A stretch of DNA of 64,000 nucleotides from assembly GCA_037576215.1 (NCBI GenBank), contig JBANDB010000018.1, forward strand, positions 992,001 to 1,056,000, written 5' to 3'. This document shows positions 47,060-58,723 of this stretch, one piece after another (position 1 is the first letter of the stretch; every line of letters starts with the position of its first letter). The notes beneath the pieces were generated by a model. It did no database searches. It had not been told where the DNA came from and was given only the letters and a program-made list of their open reading frames with translations. The DNA comes from Armillaria gallica. Its lineage: Eukaryota > Basidiomycota > Agaricomycetes > Agaricales > Physalacriaceae. The position numbers were made by a program, and so were the translations under genes.

Positions 47060-47330
47060 CTTAGTATGACCTGCCAGAGATCTATAACCGATGTCAGGGA
47101 GTCGTTTCGGAAGTGAACGAAGGAAGAAGACATACAGTGGCCAAACTACTAGCGATTGTTTCAGCTACTCCACCAGTGACCGTAAGCTTTGAGAAATCCC
47201 ATTTCCTGCGAAGAGACAGAGACGCGCTTAGCATTATCCTGAAACCATTGCAAAGTGTATTTACCCTGAACAGTTTCCACAGTCAATTGTCAGTTGCTTC
47301 GCCTTGTCTCCGACCCTGCAAGTGAGAGGT
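47060..47330 (-). pseudogene. Polygalacturonase 3' relic
   Basis: A diverged copy of the last exons of the polygalacturonase at 47700-49595. It retains GTGACCGT.A.CTT.GAGAA.TCCCAT (exon WDFSKLTV region) and the NCSG exon with its TCGCCTTGTCTCCGACC context. No open frame remains. Lies immediately downstream of the intact gene, so it is probably the remnant of a tandem duplicate. Confidence 0.7.
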
Positions 47331-47640
47331 CAGTGAAAGAAACGTGAATATCCCACACTAAGTGACCATCGTTTTTTAACAATAAATCTTTCAATCTCCA
47401 TATTATCACGCGTCGAATCTTCTGCTGGAGAGTTCCAAATTCTGAAGTGTTGGTTTGCCTCCAAGATATCCTGTCGGGCGGAGCCATCAGAAGGCCAGTC
47501 CTGATGGTGGTTTAAGAATGAACACAGGATTTTCACGAAAGCAGATCGATCCCTAGAAGTACTGCGCCTCCGCTCAGCGTAACACGCAAATCTGGTATGG
47601 AAGAGAAACATTCTCATTATCAATCAATATATACCACGCA
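47331..47640. repeat. 3' flank shared with 62880-63180
   Basis: Strongly similar in direct orientation to 62880-63180 (TCTTCAATCTCCATATTA, GCGTCGAATCTTCT, GAGTTCC.AA.TCTGAAG, CGATCCC.AGAAGTACTGCGCC). Part of the duplicated polygalacturonase segment. Confidence 0.7.
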
Positions 47641-47699
47641 ATAAAATATGAAAATATGAAAATCTCCTTATGCTCCACCTAGGCTGAATGAGTGCCAGT

Positions 47700-49595
47700 C
47701 TAATATGATCCACCAGAAATCTAAGCTCAACATCAGCATGGTCTTCCGGTAGCTCAAGCAAGGAAACACGCACCTTAGCGTCATCACTATCGACAGTTCC
47801 AGCTGATCCACCGGTGACCGTCAACTTGGAGAAGTCCCATGTTCTATGTATGTACAACGTCAGCAGCCGTGCGACGATGATAAAGCATCATATTCACCCT
47901 GAGCAGTTACCACAGTCGACTGTCAGCCGCTTCGCCTTGTCTCCGACCCTACAAGCACATTAGGACAGGAAGAGATGAGTGAGAGAAACGGCTTACTTGA
48001 CTGTAGTAGCGCTGCCAGTGAAGCTCACGCCTCTGTAAAGGAATGAATCAGACGACAGGTTCGTTTCATGCACGCAAAAGCGACTCACGAAATAGGACCG
48101 CCAGTTCCGGGAGTACCAGCATCATCGGGGTAGGACTGCGAGATCAAGACGCCGTATTTTGTGATACCGCTGATGGTGTTGCTGTTAGGAATGAGTTAGT
48201 AGCAGACCACCTTAAGAAGTCCCAGCAGTATTCACCCAGAGTACGTGATGTCCGACACCTTAGCGCTTGTGGCCGCCGCCTTGACTTTGATTCTGCGAGT
48301 CGCGCGATGTCAGAACGCCGAACGATGGAAGAAGACGTGCAGTCATACCTGAGTCCATACATAGAGTTCGTAACAGTGTTTCCAGAGACAGTCACGCCGG
48401 TGACCGTCTTTCCAGTGTCTATGGATCCAACGGAAATACCATGACCGCCAGAGCATTGGTTGTTTTTGAAGCTAGAAATGGTATTTCAGTGACGCTTCTC
48501 ACAAGGTTGAAAACACGTACACGATGTTAGAGCCGGAGTTGATTGCGATACAGTCATCCTGGTTCTTGACGACGGAGTTTTGGATCGTGACATCGTCGGC
48601 GGAGACGTCGAAACCCTACAGATCCATCAGCTCCTCATTTTCTTCAGGTGAAGGTTTACACTTACATCGGTATTGTGACCGAGGCTGTTGGTGTCGCCAG
48701 CACTGTTGTCGATCTAGAGATCGCAGGTAAGCTCGCTGAGACGCGAATATAGGACGAGCCGACGTACGGTAATGCTGTCGAAGGTGAGTCCATCACTGTT
48801 ACCGATAGAGACAGCCTGCGCGGGACTGTTCAAGACCTAAATGTCACGCTCCTGTTTAGCCTCACTTAAGGGAGGTGAAAACCAGACAGACCGTAAATGA
48901 AGAGTAGGTGCCGGAGCCCTTGAACCTAGTTCAAAGATTAGAAGGCTTAAACATGATCTCCGATGAAAAAGCCCACTTCAAGAAGGGATGAGGCTTAGTG
49001 ACACCGCCGTTCGTGCCTTCGCCATCCCAGTACGAGGCGCCGTTTCCCTGTGCAACATATTATACAGGAGAAAGCAGGACAAACTGACTCTGCTTACGTT
49101 GAATTTGTGTCCCGCACCCTTGAACGTTATGCTGTCGCCGTCGATGGTGAACAGAGGACCAGAGCCTGTGCAAGAGAAGAAAGATGCGTTGAGCGCCGAC
49201 TAGCCACTCATGAATCATACGCACTAGAGGTCTTGGCGAACGTGATATCGCCAGCCATAGTGACGGTCGCGCCGGCCTTGGGCTATTGCAAACACGTCAG
49301 TGACGCGTGCCCAACCCCAATAAAGTACAAGATCTTACTGAGAGCGTCAGGGTACCTGTAAAGTACGCATATCAGCAAGAATACACTCGGAGGAGAAGAC
49401 ATCCTCCAGCTTACTTCCACTTGGCACAGTGAACGCGTTGATAGTGACCGCCGAACAGCTGGATATCGAGGAAGCAGCAGAGACGGAGTCGACAACGCAG
49501 CTTGCGCGAGCTTCGAGGTCCTCTGCTGGCAGAGCCGACACGAGGGCGAGCACGGTGGCGGTGAAGATGAACTGGTAGAACGCGTGGCCGAACAT
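47700..49595 (-). CDS. Endo-polygalacturonase, GH28
   Basis: Sixteen exons join in frame to 363 aa, a normal endo-PG length (first 49415-49595, then 49339-49355, 49225-49282, 49098-49165, 48977-49047, 48892-48925, 48768-48836, 48666-48713, 48521-48615, 48349-48471, 48236-48292, 48089-48181, 47997-48032, 47898-47948, 47774-47843, 47700-47720). Hydrolyses alpha-1,4-galacturonan in pectin; secreted. Signal peptide MFGHAFYQFIFTATVLALVSA. All four GH28 catalytic motifs are present: NTD (180-182), QDD (201-203), GGHG (222-225) and RIK (255-257). The protein ends ISGGSY, as is usual for fungal PGs; this fixes the last 21-nt exon. The ATG at 49595 fits a TATA box about 50 nt upstream. A partial paralog lies at 63224-63997 and a relic at 47060-47330. 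Confidence 0.94.
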
Positions 49596-49643
49596 TTGAA
49601 GGGGAAGCAAGGGATACTGGCTATCCTGCTGTCGACGACATGG

Positions 49644-49650
49644 TTTTATA
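49644..49650 (-). promoter_or_regulatory. TATA box of the polygalacturonase
   Basis: TATAAAA on the minus strand about 50 nt upstream of the ATG, in GGTATAAAACC. Confidence 0.55.
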
Positions 49651-51850
49651 CCACAAAGCTGGATGAACCACGGAGGTTTATCAGTATGCAGGAGGACGGC
49701 AAGGTCGTCGAGCCGCTGATTTGTGCCAAGACAATGCTATGGAGAATTTCCGGTCGTCAGCCCTCTTGAACTTGCACGAACCAGGACTCTGGGCGTCTCA
49801 TGGAAGGGTAAACCTTTTCCGGTATACACTCGTGGCTGTTGTATGCAACAATTAGGCACGAAGTCCACGCCTCAGGGTCTTCCCTGTGGTTCGAATGTGC
49901 CTATGTTTGGAGATGAGATTTGGAACGGATCTTCAGAGTAGTAAGACTAACCCCAATTGTCCTCAGAGCCTAGCATCGTTTCGACAATGTCTCTACATCG
50001 GAATGGATAATATCTCATTTCATGCTTGTATCTTTCCTCTTCCAGAATCATCCAGACCATCCCTATAGCAAAACGACGCGACAGATTGTTCCTCTAGAAA
50101 TTATTTGTTGCTATTCATAGACGAGTTTTTACCTCCGACAAAAACACGGGCACTCTTGACCGTTCAAAATGTACGGGAAACGAGAACGACGCGCGGCCCG
50201 TCCTACCTTGCCCGATAAAGTGCCGAGTGTCAGGGATAATTTCCCTTTTGATTGGTGATCTTCCTTAATTTTGAAAACAAGGCCGCCTAGAAGAAAGAAT
50301 CAGAGAAATATATGGGGCGGCCCGGACTCCATATGCTATCGTATGGGCACCTCGTCTCTGATAAGCTATTAGGGACTTTTTGTGAGAATAAGAAGTGAGT
50401 GGACGTACTCACCATATGTTTAACGCTCAGACGCCAGCAGTTTATTTACCACGGCTTTCTAATCGTGCAGTATGTGTGACTGGGGGCGGGTGCTGAGGTT
50501 GGTACCGCACAAGGTTCCGCCTATTCTTGTTGGTAACCAATCTGCAACAATGCCGACATATACTCCATCCTCGAAGGACTAGGCGCTATTTCTGAAGCGA
50601 TGAGATACGCCGACAGAGAACCAGCTCACCCAAACGACACATGCCACGCTACCGCCAGTTTTTCCGAACTGCATACTCGCAAGACAAGAAAAGTACGCAT
50701 GAGCTGCCATGAGATGTTTCCGACCGGGTTGATTTCATTCAAGCGGCCCGGTCCCACTACTTCAACAAGATCTGAGGTTGGGGATGACAGTTCATCCACC
50801 TCGTGCCGGATCCCATAATTCAGACGACGCGATCCTTGAGGACAGCACAACCGAGGCCGGTCAAGGCAGAGGCTCTTGTTGGATGTCTCCTCATGCGACT
50901 CGAACAAGTACATGCATTCGATGGGCTTGATCGGTTAGAAGAACCCTCCTACTGAATCCTTGCATCTAGATTCTACGGCGAGGAGGCGAATTAGTATGGA
51001 ATATTGTCCGAATAATCTTTGAAGGGCTCACTATCACCTCCGAAACCAACAAAAGCCAGCGATTCAGATATGATCCTTCAAGCCGCTACAAGAGCTGACT
51101 CGCTCTCTGTACAAAGGGAAATATTCTGGAGATTTACGTGAGCATATAGAATAGAGTAGCAAGCCGCGTACCATTCAAACGACAAGACACTCACTTAATA
51201 CGCAGATAACGCAGCTAGAAGCCATCAGAAAGCCACCGTGGAGAAACTGAGCAGAGACTGTTAGTAGTAACACGTCAGCTCGTCGAAGGAACTGAACTGA
51301 ACCATCGCTGCGGCAACGGTGGTTATAATATTACGCGCAAAATCCCCGGCCTAGATAATTTACCATAGCTCCAGAGATAACTAAAGTCCCACATTGATAT
51401 CTGTTAAGTTGAGGACGCCACGACCGTTTGTACTGAGATGTAGTACGCTGAGCGCTCAGGAAGTAGATGAAATCCGAAAATCCGACGAGCAAGCGGCCCA
51501 GGCTGTCGTAGAAGATGAAGTAGCTTCATAACGCGCTTTCAGTTCAGGATGAATGAACAAAAATGGTGCGCATAAGATTGGCAACAATACGACGCGTCGA
51601 GGATCAGCAAAGGTTTGCGCCGTGTGGCTCAGCTATGATCGCCAAACAAACAAAGCCGGCTCTTCTTCCCTTTCTTCCACCACCACGATGTTGATCACAC
51701 CTCAATTAATACCTACCTCAGCATTCACGCCGGCATTTGTTCGGTACTGAAGACACCAGCACTCAGAAGTGCTTAGTACCGCGCTAGCAACGACAGCGAT
51801 CTATACTGGGCTCCTTGACGCAGAAGGCGGCGCTCGCAGGATGCTCGCTC
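49651..51850. other. Intergenic, no recognised gene
   Basis: Upstream region of the polygalacturonase and beyond; only short unconserved frames. Two short CA/AC-rich stretches near 51.65 kb are not genes. Confidence 0.35.
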
Positions 51851-52320
51851 ACTGTTTTTCTGTTACCGGCATGCCAAGGAAGCGCAAGGGTCGGCTGTGA
51901 CAAGGTACCTGTCGCCTGAGCTTATTCGAGAACTTGTTGAACGTTCCAGTAAGTGCTCCAACATCCTTCAAGCTGTCTTCCTTGATCTATCGAAGCCATA
52001 GGATTCGCCAACCCTCGCTGTTGTCATCGGGTACTTCAAGGACGTCAAATATGCCCTCAAAGACCGCGTCGAAGAGCTTTCGATGCTGGTACAGAAGCCT
52101 TCAGCCGCCTAGCCAATGCTTGGCTGACTACCTTCCCAAGTCTTCGATGTCGCTCATGGCACCTCTGCTCAATCCAAGGCATTGTTCGATGACCTAGATC
52201 GTCACCTGGCGCTCGATAAGTCGGGTTGTTGACGAACAGGCTGATATGAAGGCTATATCTCGGAGCTTGCTCTTATTGTGATTGAGCTAGAGTTGTGGAG
52301 TGTCTCACGAGGGATGTAGA
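51851..52320 (+). pseudogene. Relic of an unrecognised gene
   Basis: Protein-like segments appear in sequence with stops and frame shifts between them: RYLSPELIRELVERS, then SNILQAVFLDLSKP, then SPTLAVVIGYFKDVKYALKDR, then ISELALIVIELELWS. The helical, charged character and consistent order suggest one decayed gene; I do not recognise the family. Confidence 0.35.
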
Positions 52321-52541
52321 GACATTGGATTTGATAGATGTCGTGCGTCCTTGCCAATATCTCACTTCATTCGTCAGTTAAGCTCTTACTCCAGTCCATG
52401 CAGCTCATATCAATCAAGAATACAGCGAGTGGCAACTAATCAAGGAAGCCGCAGAGGAAGGATACCGAACTGTATTCAAGGGAAAGATCAAACACCACAT
52501 AAACGCGGCTGACAGGTCAGACCGGTCAACCGCCCGGTATC

Positions 52542-53793
52542 TCAGAGCAACACTCTCCTGCCCTCCTTCGCGCTAAGGGTTATAGCGTCTATGACCCGAT
52601 GGATTTTCACAGCGTCGTCAATCGTCGCATGCGTACCCTCCTTTCCTTTGGCGAACTCTGCCCATCCAGCAGCTAAGTTTCCCATCAGCCCAGTGCTCGC
52701 CACCTCTACGAGTTCTCCATTCAAATAGAGCTTCGGGTCCCGGATGTGCACGAAAGCGGCGCTCATCTGATCATCCGTCAGCCGGATAGAGCCTTCCTCT
52801 CCGTCAATTTCCCACAGAAGTTGTTGTCGGCCTTGAGTGGCGGTAACGCCTCCACGCCAGCTCTCGCTGACAAGAACACCGGATTTGAATGCTCCAGTGA
52901 AGGAGATGTGGTCGGCTGAGGTGTTTGGGATGGTTTCGAGGACATGGCCTTCCGTGTCTATTACCTCTGCTGTAGGATAAAGGATTTCAGCAGTTGCACC
53001 GAGGGAGCTGAGGTCACCGAATATGTAGGTCAAGACACCGAGATGATGGCCAATAGCGATGTCCAGCATAGACGACCCTGTAGAATGATGAGGTCTCCTA
53101 TGGAACAGACGGTTTCGAACGTACCAGCAGCGGGGTCAGATGTAATTGCTGCATTTGCTTTGTTAATTCGAGGGCCCCAGTACCCTAGCTCTCTCGGCAC
53201 TAGGCCAACCTGGATGATGATCAGAAAGTACTTGACAGCATCTCCAACGGGCATACCCACCAGAGACGTAGAAAGAATCTTTCCTATTTTTCCAGAGTCG
53301 ATAATTTCTTTAACCTAGGATTCAAATCAGCATTGTGCGAAATACATCAGCACCTAGTCCAAACCTTCTTCACCACAGCAGAGTGCCGCCCTTGGAGCCC
53401 AACCATTGATCGCAGACCCTTCGTGTGAGCTTTCTCTGCAAACTCCAAAGTTTCCTTGGTGTTCCTTCCAGCAGGCCATTCGATGAAGAAATCCTTGCCG
53501 GCATCAAGAACCGGGGTGAGAGCGTCATAATGGTTAAGCGACCTGACGGAAACTGCGATGAAATCGACATTGGGATCGGCAGCGATTTCGGACGTCGAGC
53601 CATAGTACGGCGTTACAGGATGACCTACTGCTTCGCTCTGTTTCTCTGCCGATGCTTTAGATGACTCTGGAGACGATGTGGATACTGCTGTGAGGCTGTA
53701 TTTTTCATTCTTGAGCAGTGTCGGGGCAAGTAGAATGGACGCCCAGCCTTGCTTGGAGAGACCGACGAATCCGACTTTGATTGGAGAAGTCAT
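52542..53793 (-). CDS. Gfo/Idh/MocA-family NAD(P)-dependent oxidoreductase (apparent frameshift in exon 2)
   Basis: Four exons: 53365-53793, 53261-53315, 53125-53209 and 52542-53077, about 367 aa. The family oxidises or reduces sugars, inositols or galactose-type substrates with NAD(P). Seen: Rossmann start KVGFVGLSKQGW (GxxGxxxxG), ADPNVDFIAVSV, FIEWPAGR in place of the usual EKP motif, and the dimer-domain segment MLDIAIGHHLGVLTYIFGD. Exon 2 as written is 55 nt. With the strong GTGGGT donor the frame is off by one, because a run of four A follows GG where three would give GKILSTSLVG. Either a one-base insertion has broken the gene, or a weak GTCTCT donor seven bases upstream is used. Yeast Gal80-like proteins share this fold. 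Confidence 0.8.
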
Positions 53794-55413
53794 GGAAAGA
53801 ATTCAACGTAGAATTGCGGTGATGATGTTTTATAACTCGTGGGCACGGCGGCATATGTCTCGGGCAGGTGGTGGACTCGGGGCAGCTTCGGCAGCTTTCT
53901 AATGAAGTCGGCCCAGATGATAGCCGGAGAGGGTTCAACTGCCGGCGGCAGAAAAATATTTTACCGCCGGCTGTGGCACTCGCACTTGTTGCTTTCGTCT
54001 CCCAATTGCATCTGCAGCTTCGCAAAGAGAATCCCAAAATTCCTCCTAGCCGAACTTTTGTTTGATGGCATTCGGATTAAAGGGTTCCTGCTCAAAGTCG
54101 CGTTATATGTCCCTGCGCACGGGAACCTTTCTTTCTCTCGTGTTCCACCGGATTCATCAAAACACTGCTGGCAGATTGAGTTAAGTGAGAATCGCTCCAC
54201 AAGAATGTTACATTTGCTGTTCGTCAGGATGGCGTAAGCGCTCCTGTAACGCCTAGGCCTCTTCAACTGACTTCCGCCTAAGCTTCTCAAGGCATAGTGG
54301 GCGCCGGCATCCCCGTCTTCCAACATGGTTACTTGGGTATGACAGCCAAGTGCCTTCCGTAGGACTCACTGTCATCGTATGCCTTGCTAAGTTCGCCGTG
54401 AAGCTTATCGTACTGCAACACCGTGCTACAACTCCGTCAGACATTTTCAAGTCGAAGAATCTGAACACCGCCGTTTGTTTTTACCAAAAATTTCACCCAC
54501 TGTCCTTCTACGTCATCCGGATAATGAGTATGGTATTCTTTGAAGCGGGCAGGATGCAAGCTTCTCGTAGATCATTTGGCCGAAGTTTCATTATTCCAGT
54601 CCACCTGCGTTGGAAGAAGACGCTGAAGGAATTCGAACGAGATTGCCATGGAATTGGTGTCTTCTAACAACTATGTAGCCAAGGTAATGGGTCGCTGATC
54701 TATCCTTTTTTCAGGGATCCGTGACGATTTGAGGGTGCCTTGGGGGACTCGGGGACTTATGCGCTCATTTCTTCCGGCGATAATAAACCTCTTCCTCGAG
54801 AAGCGTTAAATTGTTTGGAGGGGTTGGTAGAATTTATCATCCTCCGTTATATTGCCGTCTGATTAATTCACTTCCGTCAGATGAGAGCTTCGCTTATTGT
54901 TATCAATTTTCCGTAGCAATCTCTTCTTGGCGCTTCGCATTCACTTAGCCGCGCCCTGGCAGTTCTGCAGCGGGTCGTCTGGGTAACTCAGTTCGGTTAT
55001 CTGGTCAACTCGTTGAAGCCTGTGGATGACATTGAGTTACAATCGCGCCAGTTCGTACAGCATCGTCTGTCTTTAAACACGCAGTGGACGCCTGTCTTCT
55101 AGGATTGTAAGACCCGGCCCAGAATACTTCCTGCTCAAGGCACGGAGCGAAGTGAAATTTTTGATCACCTGGAAGCGGCCGGATGACAATCTCTTAGATC
55201 GTTGATCGAAGATTGGCATGACCCTTCCTTAATCCTGCTTGCATCAAACTACCCCCTCCGAGTCCTTCCTAGTCACTATGCATCATTTTTATATCTCTTG
55301 TATGGTAATGAATTTGCCCTCTAGTGATAAACGTTTAACTCATCGCGCTACCAGAACCTTCTCTCACATTTCATCTTGAGAGTCTTACCGACCTTTCAGC
55401 CTTGCTGTCACAG
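53794..55413. other. Intergenic, no recognised gene
   Basis: About 1.6 kb. The frame at 54350-54667 (105 aa) has no motif. A short stretch around 54.9-55.1 kb looks mildly protein-like but has no support. Confidence 0.35.
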
Positions 55414-57181
55414 ATGAATTTGCTTTGGATATCTGCATACATTCTTATCGCCCCTCTTGCTTGTCTTCTACTTGGACACGCTCTCAGACAAAGGCTGCTA
55501 CGAGTACAGACATGCGTTAACGACATGTACGATTTGGGATCTTCCGCTCCTGCCGAAAAGATCAAGGGTACGGCTGTCGTCTGTGGTGGAAGGTGATTGA
55601 CCGATGATTTCATCTTTTCGTCGTGTTCTAATATTCCATGAAGCATCTCAGGTCTGCTGACAGCACGCGTATGCCGTGATCACTTTGAAAATGTCCTCAT
55701 CGTCGAACCGGAGGGATGGTTAAACAGTGAAGATGCGAAGCGCGTGAATTCTTGGAATCAGGAGAACATTCGGTCCCGTGTTATGCAGTACGACTCCCTG
55801 CAAGGTTTGCGAATTGTTTCCTCTGAGATATCATTCACTGAATTACTGTGCTAGGCGTTCAGGTGTTCGCTTACAGCGGCTTTTGCAAACTGTTCCTAGG
55901 ATTTGAGAGTGAATGTAAAGCCTCGGATATAAAGTCAGCTAGTTTAATTTGGGAAGCTGATTGCAGGCATGCTGACGACCTGCACGTAGTGTTTGTCCTG
56001 GTGATTTTCGCACATCTACGTGGGGGATGTGGACCATGACGCCCTACGCGGAATACGATGGATGCCTTCCTAAAACGATGTTTGCCAGCCGCCGCGGTCT
56101 TGAGACTCTGATTCGCCGTCTTGTACTCGGCGGTCGGTATGAGAATATTGAACAGATAAGTGGGACTGCGACTGGAGCATCCCGCAGCTGCTCCAATCCT
56201 CAATACCTCGATCAAGTTACAATCCGAACTGCCAGCGGCATTCGCACTGTCCAAGTCTCTATGGTTGCGGGTAAGTGATATTTCAGGTCCGATTTCACGA
56301 GTAGCCAACCTGAGATCATTCTCAGATTGTACAGGCCCTGCATGCGCTGGTATCAAATGGCTGAAGCGAGAAGGATTCGGAACAGCAGCCGAGTACCCCA
56401 GAGGAAAACTTCCTCTCTACGAGCTTAAAATCGCATACGATCAGAAGATTCACTATTCGACGCTTCATTTCCATGTCCCGAAGGAGGTCGGGAATCGCTT
56501 GCCGGGACTCCTGACTGATTATGATGACTGCGGACCCATTTACAATTGCACCACGGATTATACTGTCGACCATCGAAGCATATACGCTCAGCGCGTCGAG
56601 GGTAATATTGGTAAGCATCACCTGCTATACGCGATTTTATGATTGACTAAGACCATACAGTCCAGGTATGCTGCGGTGCGTGGGGCGATGTGGACCTCCC
56701 TCAAACTCTTGATGAAGTCAAGCACTATGTACGGACGATGGTCACGAAGAGACCTATTCCCGATTGGTTCTTCTCCTGTCTTGACATCTTAGATGAAGTG
56801 CAGGATTCTATAACTTGCACGGCGTCGCGTCCGCGTCCGTGAGTCTTGCCTCGTGCTTGGGAAGTACAATGCTGATCTGAATCAAAAACACAGCTCCAAC
56901 AACTCACGTGCGATTCGAGAAGCAGTAAACTTGCCATCCAACTGGGTTGCCATTGGCGACAGTGTGATGAAGGTGAATCCTGTCTTTGGGTATGTTCTGC
57001 ATCGCTGAGTGTACCATTGATTCATTTTTTTCGTCATAGACAAGGTTGCACAAAAGCCCTTCTCGGCGCGGTATGCCTGAATACGATGCTTGTAGGTGTT
57101 AAGACGACCGTCGCACTTCCTCGGAGTTTTTCCCAGATGTTCTTCCAAACGCAAGGCGCTAAAATCGCTCCTCTCTGGTAA
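55414..57181 (+). CDS. FAD-dependent monooxygenase (squalene-epoxidase-like), C-terminally truncated
   Basis: Eight exons (55414-55592, 55644-55804, 55855-55933, 55990-56270, 56326-56610, 56661-56838, 56894-56989, 57040-57181) join in frame to about 466 aa. An N-terminal membrane segment (MNLLWISAYILIAPLACLLL) precedes the FAD Rossmann motif TAVVCGGSISGLLTARV. The GD motif of class A flavoprotein monooxygenases is clear in NWVAIGDSVMKVNPVFGQGC. The last exon runs into a GTAAGT donor giving the stop TGG-TAA. The expected next exon (DYGYETTNPVPGERLSKGWFLRRY, in another frame at 57207-57278) follows only about 30 nt later, with no acceptor. The final intron appears to have lost its 3' half, so the C-terminal helices are missing. 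The substrate is unknown; possibly a pseudogene. Confidence 0.75.
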
Positions 57182-57858
57182 GTTCTCTGTATATGCGGCC
57201 GATGACTACGGATACGAGACAACTAACCCTGTTCCTGGAGAACGTTTGTCGAAGGGGTGGTTCCTCCGGCGGTATTAGTCTCTCCTAGACAGACGGACGA
57301 TACACACCTATTGAGGAAGGGAGAGACGGTGTGTATGTACGGTGGTATATTAGAAAGCTCCACATCCTCGCATTCACAGTACGTTGATTCTGCTTCTGAT
57401 CCGAACTGTGATGCGAGTACTGATTTGGTGATAGGATAAGCAGTCCCTTCGTATGGTCCGATCCCGTGAGACACTTCATAGTTCCCGACGCTATGATGTC
57501 AGTCACAGCGGCAGGGCCCTGTGCGGTCTGCGATGCTACTATAAAGTATATTGATGGCTTGGTAGCAACGGCGCAGAAAACATTGGCTGTTTCCTTTTTA
57601 GGGACCGCTTGCCAGTGCGACGACTATTACTACTACTCGGAGATCCCTAGCGGATCCCTACCAAACTGAATGAGTATCCCATATCGATAATGGAAGCCAT
57701 GTGCGGAACGCTTGGCGCCAGATCATATCGCTCTGTCTCATTGTTATACCCACCTTATTCATAGCACGAGGCGTGTAGAGATAAGTTATGTAGAGCTTCT
57801 CCTCATAGGATCGTTCTTCCGACGTAGAATAATGTGCTAGCATCAAGCAACTTATATG
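57182..57858. other. Monooxygenase 3' remnant and intergenic
   Basis: 57207-57278 still encodes the conserved C-terminal segment of the monooxygenase in a frame not joined to the rest. The frame at 57466-57669 has a CAVC...CQC pattern but no signal peptide or support. Confidence 0.4.
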
Positions 57859-57941
57859 TGCTCCATGGCTGAGTTGGTTACAGCGTCCGACTGTTATGTG
57901 TTAACATCGGAAGGTCGAGAGTTCGAGCCTCTCTGGAGCAG
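57859..57941 (+). tRNA. tRNA-Asn (GTT) with a 9-nt intron
   Basis: A full cloverleaf can be drawn: acceptor TGCTCCA/TGGAGCA, D-stem GCTG/CAGC, anticodon stem TCCGA/TCGGA with loop CTGTTAA, and T-stem GAGAG/CTCTC with loop TTCGAGC. G is the discriminator. The anticodon is GTT, so it carries asparagine. Nine nucleotides (TGTGTTAAC, about 57897-57905) interrupt the loop directly after position 37, the canonical place for nuclear tRNA introns. Internal A and B boxes are present. A run of ten T follows at 57959. Confidence 0.92.
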
Positions 57942-57958
57942 TTGATTAAACGCTTCAG

Positions 57959-57968
57959 TTTTTTTTTT
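57959..57968 (+). terminator. Pol III terminator of tRNA-Asn
   Basis: Run of ten T, 18 nt after the tRNA end. Confidence 0.75.
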
Positions 57969-58723
57969 CTTTCGACATCCAAGAATCATAATTGACCAAA
58001 GGGCCAATGTCCGATGGCAATTTAGCCAATGCACATTTAGTTCGTGGTGCTAGGGTTATGCACGAACGTACCGGGGTGATATTTTATGGTTTTATATCGA
58101 CCCCTCTCCAAGGGGTCTTTTGATACGGCAAGTTCACAAATCCGTCCAGCGAGGGGGTGGTAACTTACCGGTAAATTATTAAAGTATATCTAAACTTAGG
58201 TTTCGTGCGCTACCCTCATTCGTGCAATGTGGAAGATTTCAATGCATTGATTTAAATGAAGGTACGTCTCGACTCTCAATGACTCAACCTTGTGACTCGG
58301 ACGTCGAACCCCATACTTAGTATATATGCTTGATATCAATCTATCTTACCGAAGAGTGTATTAAACGATATCCACTAAGAAAAGACCTCCCGAAGAATAC
58401 TTGGCACGTAATGGCAAGACAGGATCACAGAACAGCATTAGTCCAGTGCTCCAAAAGCAGATTCTTTGATTCAATGAAAGCAGTACAGATGTGAGCATCA
58501 ATCTCGCCAGCTGTTTTGTTCCAAGGTAATAATTCTCTTCCCAAATGTATTGGTCTTGATGTTGTCTGGAATTCAGTCGTCGCAGCCTGGTTACCGAGGC
58601 TATTTTCCATGATGTGCCAGCGTGGTACCATGGCAAGCCTTTCGTTATAAGTACACAGCCTTACATCCAGAATATACATAAGGTCGTGTCAATTGTGCCG
58701 TTATTCTGCATCACCCACCCGCA
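57969..58723. other. Intergenic, no recognised gene
   Basis: The minus-strand frame at 58425-58679 has no recognised motif. Contains the promoter of the small secreted protein gene. Confidence 0.35.

Noticed and set aside
57466..57669. Small Cys-containing protein after the monooxygenase
   Set aside because: No signal peptide, only four cysteines and no splice support.
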